Assembly: GCA_024138025.1 (NCBI GenBank) | Contig: JAMXBD010000640.1 | Span: 434,001 to 498,000, forward strand | Reading direction: 5' to 3' | Length of the DNA stretch: 64,000 nt | From: Combretum micranthum | Taxonomy: Eukaryota > Streptophyta > Magnoliopsida > Myrtales > Combretaceae | Shown: one piece after another, positions 34,754-45,229 of the stretch | Position numbering within the stretch: position 1 is the stretch's first letter | Layout: the number at the start of each line of letters is the position of its first letter | The notes under the pieces: generated by a model | The model's input: only the letters and a program-made list of their open reading frames with translations | Told to the model about the DNA's origin: nothing | Databases searched by the model: none | Position numbers and translations under genes: made by a program

Positions 34754-34832
34754 AATTCTGATGTAGCTATCCTAGCTAGTTTAGCAGGAAGTCGTGGATA
34801 CTCGATCGTCAAAGCAGCAGGATTCCATTCTT

Positions 34833-35120
34833 TCAAATATGACACAGAAGAACTAGAAAAGCATCGCTAAGGAACCGTGACCTAAGATTTTGAGCTCCAG
34901 ATAGCTTGGTATTTGTTTCCTGCCAATGCAAAAGGTTAAGGGTTGAAGGCAGAGTAAAGTTTAGGTTTGCCGCAGCAAAATGGTCCCAAATTGCAAAAGT
35001 CCATGGGCAGTCCAATGAACAGATGACAATCAGTTTCCTCATTACTAATCGCATAAAACAAAGTGGCAGGTATAAATGTTCCTCAGAGTGTAAGATTGTG
35101 TTTTGTGGGAAGTGCATCAT
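34833..35120 (-). pseudogene. LINE zinc-binding RT segment remnant
   Basis: The frame contains CSLDCPWTFAIWDHFAAA, a decayed form of the Cys/His-rich zf-RVT segment that follows the RT in plant L1 elements (Cys...Cys...His...Cys, then ...W). The expected ETxxHLF-type motif is lost. Its place between RT and RNase H is correct. Confidence 0.55.
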
Positions 35121-36334
35121 GGTAATGCTACTAAAGAAAGTATTTGATGTGTAGATAGCAGGGGACTTTCTATAGCCATATTAGGTTTGAGTTCAACTAC
35201 AATGGAGGCTGATCTCATTCAAGAGGGTATTATGGGTATTATGAGTGGATTTGGTAGTTAGGACACCATTAAGGTCATGCTTCCAAGTCCATATGTTTGG
35301 TTTAAGGTAGGCATGGTCAATGAAGATTTGACAAAATTCCCTTTAATTTCATCATCAAGGGGGTAACCAAGGAATCCTCTTTTCACTCCAAAGGGGATAC
35401 ATAACAATCTTTAAGCTTAAGGGAGTCGTCTTTTAGTTTCCAAGGTCTAATAGCAAGATACAGCAGTACCCTCTTGGCTCTAAGGGTTAAACTAGAACAA
35501 TGTATCTACCTATTCCTTAGCCAAACAATGCAGTTGTGTTTCACTTGATCTTCTACTTTGAAGGTGTTACAAACAGTTTTGGAGAGGCCAGGAAGTGTAG
35601 GGATGTCTTCTTTATTGAAGTGTTTTAACGCTTTGCATTTACTAATTTCATCCACTAGAATTTTTGGAGTTTAATCATCCATGAAAGGTGCACTAAACAT
35701 GCTTTCTACCAATGGCAAAGATCCCAGATGCCCACTTCGCCCAAATGTTTAGGTGTAATGACTTTTGCCTACCATAGTCTATGATATTGTTGCTTATTCT
35801 TATTAAATCCCTAGAAAAAATCACAAATGAGTTGATCTATTTTCCTTAAGAACCTATGGATAAGGTCACTCCTTAGAGGTATATCCTAGGCGACCTACTA
35901 CAATTAACTTAATCAAAATTTGTTAACCAACCATGCTAAGATGTTGAGATTTCACCCATCAAGTTTTGACTGTAACATATCCATGATAGCAAGAGGCTCA
36001 CTTGTGTGAGTGCACTACTTGAGATGTCAAATCTTAAATACTTACTGGGTTGCTCTTTAAAATTTATGAGATTGCAAATTGTCTGTTAGGGTAAGATCAA
36101 TAGTTTTAGAGAAAATTATCTTGGACTTCCACTGTTGACTCTATGTCCTACTCTTGATGTAAACTCTTGGAATAGGTTAAGCATTATCATGGTATTATCT
36201 AGAGTAGCTTCCTTAGAGAATAGAATATCATCCTCAAAGACTAGGTAGGAAAGTTCGAATCCAATACTTGTAGTTTCACTGGTTTCCATTCCATCCCATC
36301 AACATTGAAATCCAGCGACTCACTATCTCCATTA

Positions 36335-36574
36335 TTAGTATGCATATGTAAGGGGAGAATGAGTGTCCTTGCTGTATATACCTCGGGTCGATTGGAAATA
36401 CTTAGTCAAGTGCCCATTGACTCGGATAGCAAGAGCACTTGATGAAAGATAGGATTTGATTTGATAAATCCACTGGATTGTGAAGTTTAGTGTGCGAAGG
36501 ATATTAACAATGAAGACAATGACGTCCCACTCCAAATGATCATAAGATTTCTCCAAATCCAATTTCCACATCAT
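36335..36574 (-). pseudogene. LINE reverse transcriptase core fragment
   Basis: Non-LTR reverse transcriptase. The frame gives KLDLEKSYDHLEWDVIVFIV, the conserved Asp-x-x-Lys-Ala-Tyr-Asp block that carries the first catalytic Asp, then WIYQIKSYLSS, AIRVNGHLTKYFQSTRGIYS and DTHSPLTYAY, matching the following RG.RQGDPLSP region. The later YADD box lies beyond the open part and could not be seen. It lies antisense within the copia pol. Confidence 0.8.
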
Positions 36575-36639
36575 CTACCCTATAGCCTTTTTTTGAGTGG
36601 AAAGATCGCATCATTTTTTTGAGAATGAGGACATTATCA

Positions 36640-37560
36640 TGGGACTATGCTTGGGAATATGAATGAGAACTTATCTATATCATTGCATTGGAGATAAGGT
36701 CATATCTTTATAATAAGAGTAAAAGATCACTAAATGGAGTACTTAATACTTTAGATTTTACTAATTTTCACACTTATATGAACTGCATTGAGGAAACCAG
36801 ACCAATAAAAAGGTACGAAGAGAAGTACAAACATATTAGGGATCATGGTCTAAAGTACTTCATCTCATTCATTCATGACCATGCGCAACATAAATTTCTT
36901 TATTTGCTTCATCGTAAGGAAAAAGCATTGGTTACCTTTAAAGTTTTTAAGGATGAAGTGGAGAAACAATTAGGAAAACAAATTAAAATCATGAGACAGA
37001 TAAAGGTGGAGAATATTAAGGTAGGTACATTGAAAGTGGATAAGTTCCTAGTCTATTTCCTAAGGTTTTCAAGAACATGGCATAATTGCCTAATACACTA
37101 TGCTTGGTTATCCAAACCAAAATGGAGTTTAGAAAGAATAAATTGAACATTAACGAATATGGTATGGAAAATGTGTGGTAACTCCAAACTTCTAAAATTC
37201 TTATGGATTGAAACCCTAAAAGTGATTGTGTATATATTTGTCCGAGTTCCAACTAAAGTTATCTCATAGACTCCATTTGAATTATGAAATGGTTTGAAAT
37301 TGAGTTTAAGGCATATATGTGTTTATGGATGCCCATCTGAAGTTAAGATTCAAAATCTACAAGAAAAGAAACTTGATCCAAGGACTATTAATGGTTATTT
37401 TATTGTATATACTAGAAAGTCCAAGGGGAAATAGATTTACTGTCAATCTCACACTACTAGGATTATGGATTAAAGAAATGGAAAATTCTTAAATAATGAC
37501 TTAATTAGTTGGGTTGATCCATTAGAGCACACAATATTTGAAAAGGTAACCTTCTTACTA
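36640..37560 (+). pseudogene. Integrase of the copia element
   Basis: Integrase inserts the cDNA. The beginning has the pre-integrase zinc region: HW, then GHI around 36680, then VLNTLDFTNFHTYMNC ending in the Cys of the HHCC site. The core follows as YFISFIHDHAQHKFLYLLH (family form has Asp-Asp-Tyr in the middle; here one Asp is His) and FKVFKDEVEKQLGKQIKIM. Then come MPCSLW-like and VYGCPSEVKIQNLQEKKLDP segments near 37320-37385, the end of the core region in copia. The central part with the second Asp and the Glu has been deleted. The open stretch is 36688-37146. Confidence 0.82.
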
Positions 37561-37779
37561 TACTAATTGTCGTGCACACTCCTCGAGTTTATAAGAGATA
37601 TTCAAGTTTCACAAATTGCTAATAATAATCCAGCAATCAAGTTATTCAAGAGATATCGAAAATCATTAAACAACTAGTTGAATAACATGATTCTCAAGAA
37701 AATGTAGAATCAACATTAAGAATATCTATAAGAACAAGAAAGTCAGTAATTTCTTATGACTGTGTTGTGTATCTAAAAG

Positions 37780-38360
37780 AATTGGATTGTAAATTGGAGC
37801 AAAAATGATCCAAGCCATAAGTGAAAGATGAAATGAACTATAGTGGTGATGAGCATTTGGTTTGCAAGCTTACGAAATCTATATATAGATTAAAATAAGC
37901 CTTTCATTAATGTTATTTAAATTCCATAATGCCATCTCTTCATTTAGGTTTATAGATAATTGTATGAATCAATGTATATAACAGAAGGCTAGTAGGAGTG
38001 TAATTTGTCCTTTTATTTTCTATGTAGATGATATTTATTTGCAACCAATGATGAGAGGCTTACTATATTATCTAAAACAATTTCTCTTTAAAAGTTTTGA
38101 CATGAAGGATATGGTTGATGCATCTTATGTCATTCGCATAAAGATGTATAGAGATAGATTTTAAGGTACTTTAGGCATGTTATAAGAAACCTATGTCATT
38201 AAAGTCTTAGAGAGGTTGCAACCAAAAAATTATTCACAAAGTATAGCTACCATATAAAGGGTGATAAAATCAATTCAGATTAATGTCCTAAAAATAACTT
38301 TGAAAGGGAACAAATAAAAAACATGCTATATGCCTCTACTATTGGAAGATTGATGTGTGC
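37780..38360 (+). pseudogene. pol: Reverse transcriptase of the copia element
   Basis: VCKLTKSIYRLK near 37858-37893 is the conserved segment before the catalytic box. YVDDIYL at 38021-38041 keeps the Tyr-Val-Asp-Asp active site of Ty1/copia RT. After it come FDMKDMVDASYVI and MYRDR near 38095-38160. The first part of the RT is missing or unrecognisable, and the distance between the KLTKS and YVDD blocks is shorter than normal. Numerous stops are present. Confidence 0.82.
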
Positions 38361-38529
38361 TCAGGTTTAAAGAAGAACTACATTGCATTCATTATAGGAA
38401 TGTTAGAAGATATCAAAGTAATATAGGCATGGACCATAGGAGAGCTACAAAGAAAGTAATGAGATACCTTCAAGAAACAAAGAATTACATGTTTGTGTAT
38501 AGGTAGACAAATAATCTAGATGTGATTGG

Positions 38530-39190
38530 CTACTCAATGTTTATCTGGTTGTGTTGATTGACAAAAATCAACATCTAAATACATCTCCATGCTTGTTAAT
38601 GGAGCCATATCTTTAAGAAGTGCAAAGCAGACATTAACTACTACTTCCACCATGGAAGCTAAGTTCATATATTATTTTGAGGCTGCCTCACTTGGTGTAT
38701 GGTTAAAGAGTTTTATATTTAGGCTTGATATTTTAGACTTAATTCTTAGGCCATTAAAGATCTTTTATGACAATTCAATGTTGTTTTCATGGCACGAACA
38801 ACAAAAATGGTAATTAAAGTAAGCATATTGACATTAAGTACCCAGCTATAAGAAATTATGCTTGAGATAAAACAATGGTCATTGAAAACATTGATACTAA
38901 ATTGACGATTATTAATCCTATGACTAAAGGCATGCTATTCAATTCTTAAGCCATTAAAGATCTTTTGTGACAATTCAAATGTTATTTTCATGGCTAAGAA
39001 CAATAAAAATGGTAGTTAAAGTAAGCATATCGGAATTAAGTACCCAACTATAAGAAATTGTGCTTGAGATAAAACAATGGTCATTGAAAACATTGATTAT
39101 GAATTGATGATTATTAATCCTATGACTAAAGGCATGTTACCATTCAAATCCAAGGATCATGTCTATCAAATGGGACTTGGTTCTTCCATG
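38530..39190 (+). pseudogene. RNase H of the copia element, C-terminus duplicated
   Basis: RNase H removes the RNA template. The open frame 38589-38813 reads MLVNGAISLRSAKQTLTTTS, TMEAKFIYYFEAASLGVWLK and ends with the IFYDNSM segment. In it the Glu of TMEA and the Asp of YDNS are catalytic-position residues. The last 200 bp (38741-38940) are repeated at 38941-39140 with the same content, ending in the MTKGML motif and then KDHV and MGLG, the usual copia C-end. Confidence 0.83.
38741..39140 (+). repeat. 200-bp tandem duplication in copia RNase H
   Basis: Two copies exactly 200 bases apart start aattcttaggccattaaaga (38741) and aattcttaagccattaaaga (38941). They have diverged by numerous substitutions and small indels, so the duplication is old. 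Confidence 0.9.
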
Positions 39191-39455
39191 TATATTCGTT
39201 GTATGAACTAATGTATGTAATAAAGCTCTTTTTTCAATCTTCATATTTTCTCATATTTGTTTTATGTGCACATTTATTTGAGAAATACATCTATATTTGG
39301 AGCTAAAGTAAACATAAGATTTATTCATTAAGTTATATAGACTAGAGTTAAGATACATAATGTATTGTAATACATGGAATATAATACTCGTTCTAAGAGG
39401 ACTTATGGCCATGATTCATGCATTTGTTTCTTAGTATGAAAACAATATATTTTTA

Positions 39456-39470
39456 GGCTAAGTGAGTGAA
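39456..39470 (+). other. Polypurine tract of the copia element
   Basis: ggctaagtgagtgaa immediately before TGTTGAATTT. It resembles a decayed aagtgggagaa-type tract. Confidence 0.6.
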
Positions 39471-40050
39471 TGTTGAATTTCCTCTATAAGTTGGCCTAAA
39501 ATCTTCCATTTAAGATAGCTATTTTAGAATGTTAATAAATAAATATTATAACCTTCCATAAAGATAGAAAGAGAGCTTCTACGGCCCATCAATGAGATCA
39601 TTCAGTCAACGATGTAACCATTAAAATAAATATAATAATGAAAATATTAACTATTTTAGTGATTCGATCACGGTTTAATATAGTATAAGCCGTTGGATAG
39701 TAACAGGACTGATCCCTTCAAAATTAATGACAAGACCATAGAATTTCCCAGATAAAAATATCTTGGAATGGAGACATTGATATCTTGAGATTAAAATGAT
39801 ATAATAAGATTAATATCCTTAAGTAATATGATCAATATCTCTATTAATGTGATTGATATTCCATGATTGATGAATTTATAAATCCCACAAGATTAATATC
39901 CATAAAATGATGGGATTACAAAGTCTATAAATAAAACTGTGTTTAGGTCCCTAAAGCCATTCCTCCATATAAAGTCTAGTTTACATGAAATAAGGCTTTA
40001 AAAGTTCTCAGAATTTATAGTTTTCTCATATAAAGTTTTTAACATTATCA
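39471..40050 (+). repeat. 3' LTR of the copia element
   Basis: Homologous to 31288-32023 without the SINEs. It keeps about 180 bases (39571-39750) that are missing in the 5' LTR. A TATA-like tctataaataaaac is at about 39930-39943. The right end is placed at attatca by alignment with the 5' LTR and is uncertain by a few bases. Confidence 0.72.
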
Positions 40051-40175
40051 AGTATTTTATCCTTTAATTATTTTTTATGTATGCCACTATATAAAACTTC
40101 TAATACACTAAGTACATGTGCATGTTAAGTTACTAAACATTCAAGTAAGGTAGTGAGTATCTGAGTGTGCCTTGA

Positions 40176-40335
40176 CACTGATAAAAAGCTGTCTAGTTGA
40201 GGCCACAAATTGAGGTAAGTCTTGCCTCAAATTTATTTCACCTACCTTGTTCAAGAGGAAATATGAGGTGAGTTTGAGGCAAAACCCACCTCATATTTTT
40301 CCTATACATAGGAAATGCATCTTCATTGCCTCCCC
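40176..40335. repeat. Left terminus and subterminal repeats of the CACTA element
   Basis: After the terminal CACTG come repeated motifs gaggc, ttgcctcaaat, gaggaaatatgaggtg and gaggcaaaacccacctcat. The same gaggcaaa/tttgcctc motif is repeated at the right end. In En/Spm such repeats are bound by the TnpA-type protein to bring the ends together. Confidence 0.75.
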
Positions 40336-41170
40336 ACGCTCTCCCTCATATGCATAGGTTGTCACTCTCTCTCTCTTGCGTATTTTTTAAAATATTTAAT
40401 ATTATTAATAATGTTAATTTATTTTAATTTGGTTTTTTGCGATGTTTTTGTATGCTTTCAAATGTAAGGGTAGTAAAAATTATTATTATTTATTTATTTT
40501 AAAAATGTTTTCAATTTTAAATTATTATATAATTGAAAATGTTAATATATAAATATATGTATACAATTGTGTTTGTTTATTTGTTTTATTTTTCTTACTT
40601 AGATACTAATATTTAGCGAAAATTGCTTTTCTGGTACCTGAACTTTCAAAAAATCCAATTTTATACCTAATTAAACTTTTCGTACCCCTTTTCACTATCC
40701 CTACTCTTTTACTATTTTTTAAGTAGTTGACACGTGTCAGCAAATGATTGAGTGGGTAGTGTTTAGGGCTACGAAAGATTCAATTAGATATGAAATTAGA
40801 CTTTTTAAAAGTTCAGGTACCTAACTATCCACCTCACCAAAGTTAAGGAACCAAAAGATGCTTTTTCCCTAATATTTAATGTATGTTATATATAGTGAAA
40901 ATAATTCCTTATGATGCTATAGTTTATCCATTTTTTTTGCGATGTGATCGATACATGTATATTTGCATATATATTTTGATACACAATATGCCTTGCATTC
41001 ATATAGAAATATGCAATATCGTGTTATATTTTTAAAGCAAATTATATTATAGTGTTAGGTAATTACTATTTCCTACAGTACATATTAATATTATAGTAAG
41101 TTAGAGACTATAATGCCTTATATTAAGCAGAAAATGTAGGTGAAAAAAAAAAAAGTAGTTGAAATGAGGT
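40336..41170. other. Interior of CACTA, no coding sequence apart from a MITE
   Basis: AT-rich sequence with no recognised motif except the small MITE at 40616-40869. Confidence 0.5.
40616..40869. mobile_element. Mutator-like MITE, 254 bp
   Basis: Perfect 9-bp target duplications taatattta (40607-40615, 40870-40878) flank ends GCGAAAATTGC and the complement of GGGAAAAAGC. The TIR extends inward as ggtacctgaacttt in both orientations over some 70 bases with gaps. A 9-bp AT-rich duplication and GGGAAAA-like ends point to the Mutator (MULE) group. It has no transposase. Confidence 0.88.
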
Positions 41171-41814
41171 AATAAATTAACGTGAAATTGATCACTATAT
41201 CTTAATTAGGATGTTAGAACGTAGTTGGCCCATGATGCATGACTTAACATTACCAGAATGTAGAAATGGGATTAAGGAATTTTTCAGAAGTTGTGGTGAA
41301 CCACAAAAGGGCAGATGAACTAATAAGCTATCCATGTGAAAACTATCTTAACATGGTGTATTAGTTTATTCATATTATTGAGTTTCATCTCCTGACGAAG
41401 GGAATGGCCTAGACCTACTTAAAGTAGACTTATCATGGTGAAGAGTTGGATGATGAAGTCGAAGTCCTTGACAATGTGGTTAATGGGAATGAAACTATTT
41501 TAGAATGAGAGGGAAACTTTAGAAGACCAAGTTGGTCATCAAAATTAGAGAATCTGGCCAATAGTATGAATGACCCTAAGGTGAAAAAATCGATAATGGA
41601 GATGAAAGAACTAAAACCAAGGATATCAATGGACAAGACTATTTGAAAGTTCGAAGGTTCTTGTTTATTTGTCTTGTGAAAAGTTCTTAGTATAGTCTAT
41701 CATTCTTCAAATGATAAGTCTAAAAGTCAAACGAAAAACAATCCACAAAATTCTTTAACAATTAGCTTACCTTTATAAAGAATTTATTACCAGATGGCAA
41801 TTTGTTGTCATCAT
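41171..41814 (+). pseudogene. CACTA transposase, N-terminal Transpos_assoc domain remnant
   Basis: This domain lies in front of the TNP2 transposase in plant CACTA elements. In one frame from about 41318 the sequence gives CPCENYLNMVY, a stop, FIHIIEFHLLTKGMA, a stop, TYLK, a stop, TYHGEE. This matches the conserved Cys-Pro-Cys...His-Leu...GF...W..HGE pattern with three stops. An acidic stretch follows (DDEVEVLDNVV). The frame is lost after 41510, and the Athila element starts at 41815. Confidence 0.7.
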
Positions 41815-43714
41815 TGATATTGGCGGTAACTACACACTAATAATTTTCAATTTCAAACAACGGTTGTAATACTTAACTGGTCAGCAAAATCACCGGGTGC
41901 AATGCAGTATTCTGTGGAAAGTCCAGGTCATGTCCATAGAGAGCTAATGGTTAATTATTAGAAACTGAATTTTCCCCTAATCCAAGCAATTGGAAGTTCA
42001 ACTTTTTGATTAATCTATGACAATTTAACTAAAATTGACTACAAATGATTGTAATGAACTAAAATCGTTAGCTCTAGCAACAACAACGAGAGATATGGGT
42101 TTAGGAGATGCAAACAATATATGAATAATGCATTTATATTCTCATTTGAAATGATTCATGATTCAAATTGATAAATAAAATTGATTATTGGGATTTAATC
42201 AAATTCACTAAAAATTGCTCACCTCTTAGAGTAGCAAAATCTTTTATAGCATAAATTATCCTACCAAGGTGATTTATATATGGTTAACAGTTTAATAGCA
42301 ATTTGTTCGCACCAAAATTACTATTCTAGTTAAAACTACAAAATAAGCACCGCCAAGTGACCTAAATTTGCAATCCTAACTACATAAAGATCAGTGAAAT
42401 CTTAAGTTTCATCACAGACTTGCATATCCCTATAACAAATCTCATTCAAAAACCTAAGTTTTACTTGTGTGGATCATTGAATCCTTCCCGGGTATCTCTA
42501 ACCTATCTATCTAATCTATGTTAATCAAGCACAAATTAAATAGATTACAAATAGAAATAATTAAATTCTCAATTAATCAATTCCAATATCAATATAATTC
42601 ATATATCATTCCATCAAATACATTCATACATATTCATAATAATCAGTGAAGAACAACATCTTAATATACAATCAAGCAGCAAAAATGATAAACAGAGATT
42701 AAAAACACTTCAACAACGGTTTCATTCCATAAACTAGAGTCTTCAAATCCATAATCCCACAAATATGGGCATTGCTTGACTGTGGCTAAACCCTAATCGC
42801 CTCTCAGTTGCTAGAACATTTAGGTTTTAGTACCCTAAGGGAAAAACAAACTCAAACATTTGTAAAACTCTCTTTTTCTTACTTTTCTAATGAATTTTGA
42901 ATGTCTTCCAACAAGGAATCCTTAGAATGTATAAGCAAAATATTCAGGCGTTTTATATAATTTTTCAGTTACAAAACGTACGCCGACAGTTACATCTTTC
43001 TACGCGACGACATACAGGCGGTGTACATAGCTAAAATACTTGTACACTGGCAGCTCGCTTCGGCATTAACGGTTTGCATTCTGTAGATGACCTACGCTAC
43101 TTCAACACCAGCAGGTAGGGTTTGAAATTCTGGTGTACAAATGAAACTTCAAAGCTGGCTAGATTTAATCAAAGGCTGGTTGTGCAAGTGACAGCCTTCA
43201 AAATTTCAATTCTGTGGATGCTCTAAGCCGTCTCAATGCCAGCAGCGTTGATTCCCATAAAGCCGACATTGAAGCAAATTGTAGAAGCTAGCTTAGAATC
43301 CCTCTACACTGGCAGTGTTGAGCCAGTGCTAAATTCTTGGCTTCTGATCTTCGGCATACATTGCCTCAAGGCCGATGACGTATAAGATCAAATTTGCCAC
43401 CCTTTGATTTCTTGATTCTGTTCCATGTCAACGCTGGTTGAATGCCGACAGTATAGAGGCAGTGTTGAAGCTTTAATATGCTGATCATCCTCTAAGCCGG
43501 CTATACGCCGACGATGTATAATCCACAAAAGCTGGCGTATCTCCTGAGATTCTTCAATTTCAAATCAATTTGCCTTGTAATGCTTTCATTTGATAAATTT
43601 AGACTTGAAACATAAACCTAAACAATCCAAGTACCAATTGTGGAAATTTGTATGAAATTCAACTCAAGTTAATCACTAATTGCTTGTTAAAGTTGTGTAA
43701 ATATGATCTTATCA
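41815..43714 (-). repeat. 3' LTR of the Athila element
   Basis: 1900 bp, aligned end to end with 53754-55630. On the - strand it holds a TATATAAAA box (about 42953-42961) and, upstream of it, a 500-bp stretch (about 42970-43560) rich in degenerate GCCGGCGTA/TACGCCGGC-type motifs. Confidence 0.93.
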
Positions 43715-43760
43715 ACTTCCCCATGCTTGAACTTTTGCTTGTCCTCAAGCAAAACAATTA
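43715..43760 (-). other. Polypurine tract region of the Athila element
   Basis: On the - strand the sequence reads TTTTGCTTGAGGACAAGC, then AAAAGTTCAAGCATGGGGAAGT directly before the LTR. The GAGGACAAGCAAAAG...GGGGA pattern is the hallmark of Athila/Tat 3' ends. Confidence 0.88.
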
Positions 43761-45229
43761 AGAACAAAATTTTTTTGAAATCTATCATAGATAGTACAAT
43801 TTTATCTAATTCAAGCATCAATTCTTTTCTCTTAACTTGCTTTTCTTGTACCTACTACTCTAACCACACTAGTTTGGCTAATCTAAACAAAACAAGTTTT
43901 AATCTCAATTTTTAACAAAAGAACATTCAATTCAAAAGTAGATACACAATCCACTAATGAAAAATACTCATTTAGACTTCACTGGACTTTTAGCTTATAT
44001 ATATTCTTAGCAACACAAATTAAAAGCATGTGGTATCCACTTTTTCCTTAGATTTTCTCCTTTGTTATTATAAGTTCATTTCATTTGAATTTTGCATTCA
44101 TTTTTTTTTTTTTTTTTTTCATACAAGAATTTATTTTCTTTTTGGGAAGTTTTAATCCTCCATCTTTTTTTTTCCAAAGTTCATAATTTGAACTTTTCTC
44201 TTTCCTCCCTTCTCGTTAAAGTGAGTTCATTGAGTCAGTACATCCCGGATTCATCACCCAAGTGACCAGGTTTTAAAATATCCCTAAGAACTCTTCCTCA
44301 CTTTAACATTCAAGTTAAGATACTCATGACTTCATTTTTTTAAGTCAGAGGAGTAGAGGCTATGCTTGTTTCTTTCTTTTTGAATGCAATAACAAATTTA
44401 AGACTTACTTATATAAAGGATCACTAAGTTAAAAGTTTCATTTACCTCTTTTTACTAAGTGTTATAAAGTTGTAAACACAACTCAAAGAATATATACAAA
44501 TTAAAATTTCCTAGAAGTAAACCCGTTTATTTTTCACAAAAGGACTCGACCGACTCTCAAATTTCCAATTCTAAAGTTAAAACACAAAGTAAACTTGTTC
44601 CTTAAGGATTTCGCAACTTAATTTCAACTAAGTAAACCAATCATAATAGCAGGTGACTAAAGTACTTTAACAAGTTATTTTCATTTCTTCTTTGTTTTTT
44701 TAGATGCCATCAATTAATATTTTGTACTATCTCCAAATTTTTGAAAAATTTTGATAGAATTTCGCCATAAATTGCTTTAAAACGAAAATTTCAAGGTGGT
44801 TACTCAGATCAATCTTGCACAAATGTCATATATATATATATATATCAATAATTCAACAGTTCAGACATCCAGATCAATTTCACAACTTCATTCATTCTCA
44901 TTCTCCAGCAACTAATCCCTTTCCCCACACTTTAATCAAACAGTATCCACACTATCTCTCAGGAAATTCGATTATAGAAAAGGAATAAAAAGTGCAAGAA
45001 AAAGAAATTGGTACTTTCCTGACTTCATTTGTTTCAAAGTCATCAAAATTTCATCGCAAGAGAGAGTTTTGCTTTGTTTGCTACCCTATAGTCGCTACAA
45101 AAGAAAAACAAAAAGCTATCAACTAAGATAAGTACAGATCATGAAGAGTCTACCCACAGGGACTTGGGTGCTCAAAATAAGTATAGACCAATAAGAAAAA
45201 ATAAGAAACAAATAAAAACAAATGAGAGC
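43761..45229 (-). other. Athila 3' untranslated region
   Basis: AT-rich sequence between the third ORF and the polypurine tract. It has no conserved coding signal, but holds a T homopolymer near 44101-44119 and a TA microsatellite at about 44827-44844. A short open frame at 43703-43915 on + is incidental. Confidence 0.6.

Larger units (their letters stand above)
34049..36640 (-). mobile_element. LINE, L1 type, 5'-truncated, inside copia
   Basis: Read on the - strand, with its poly-A tail (T run 34049-34065 on +) at the left end and RT motifs at the right. Order: RT middle part (36574-36335), RT C-terminal region, zinc-binding RT segment (about 35120-34833) and RNase H (about 34753-34511). 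The endonuclease and the first RT blocks are missing, as in 5'-truncated LINE copies. The copia frame resumes about 36640 with NENLSISLHWR, stop, GHI. No convincing target duplication was found, so the 5' end is approximate. Confidence 0.8.
31288..40050 (+). mobile_element. Ty1/copia retrotransposon, heavily degraded and interrupted
   Basis: The domain order is gag, protease, integrase, RT, RNase H, with integrase before RT, which defines Ty1/copia. LTRs starting TGTTCAATTTCC (31288) and TGTTGAATTTCC (39471) align to each other. Inside it are two SINEs (5' LTR), an L1-type LINE (between protease and integrase), a 200-bp duplication in RNase H and many stops. Target duplications could not be recognised, and the outer right end (40050) is set by LTR alignment only. 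Confidence 0.85.

Noticed and set aside
34637..35154. Two + strand frames of about 80 residues
   Set aside because: They are shadows of the LINE RNase H and zinc-binding segments on the - strand.
43703..43915. Ser-rich 70-residue frame on +
   Set aside because: It crosses the LTR border and the polypurine tract of the Athila element on the non-coding strand.
44827..44844. TA run as promoter
   Set aside because: A plain microsatellite in the Athila 3' untranslated region with no leader or ORF behind it.
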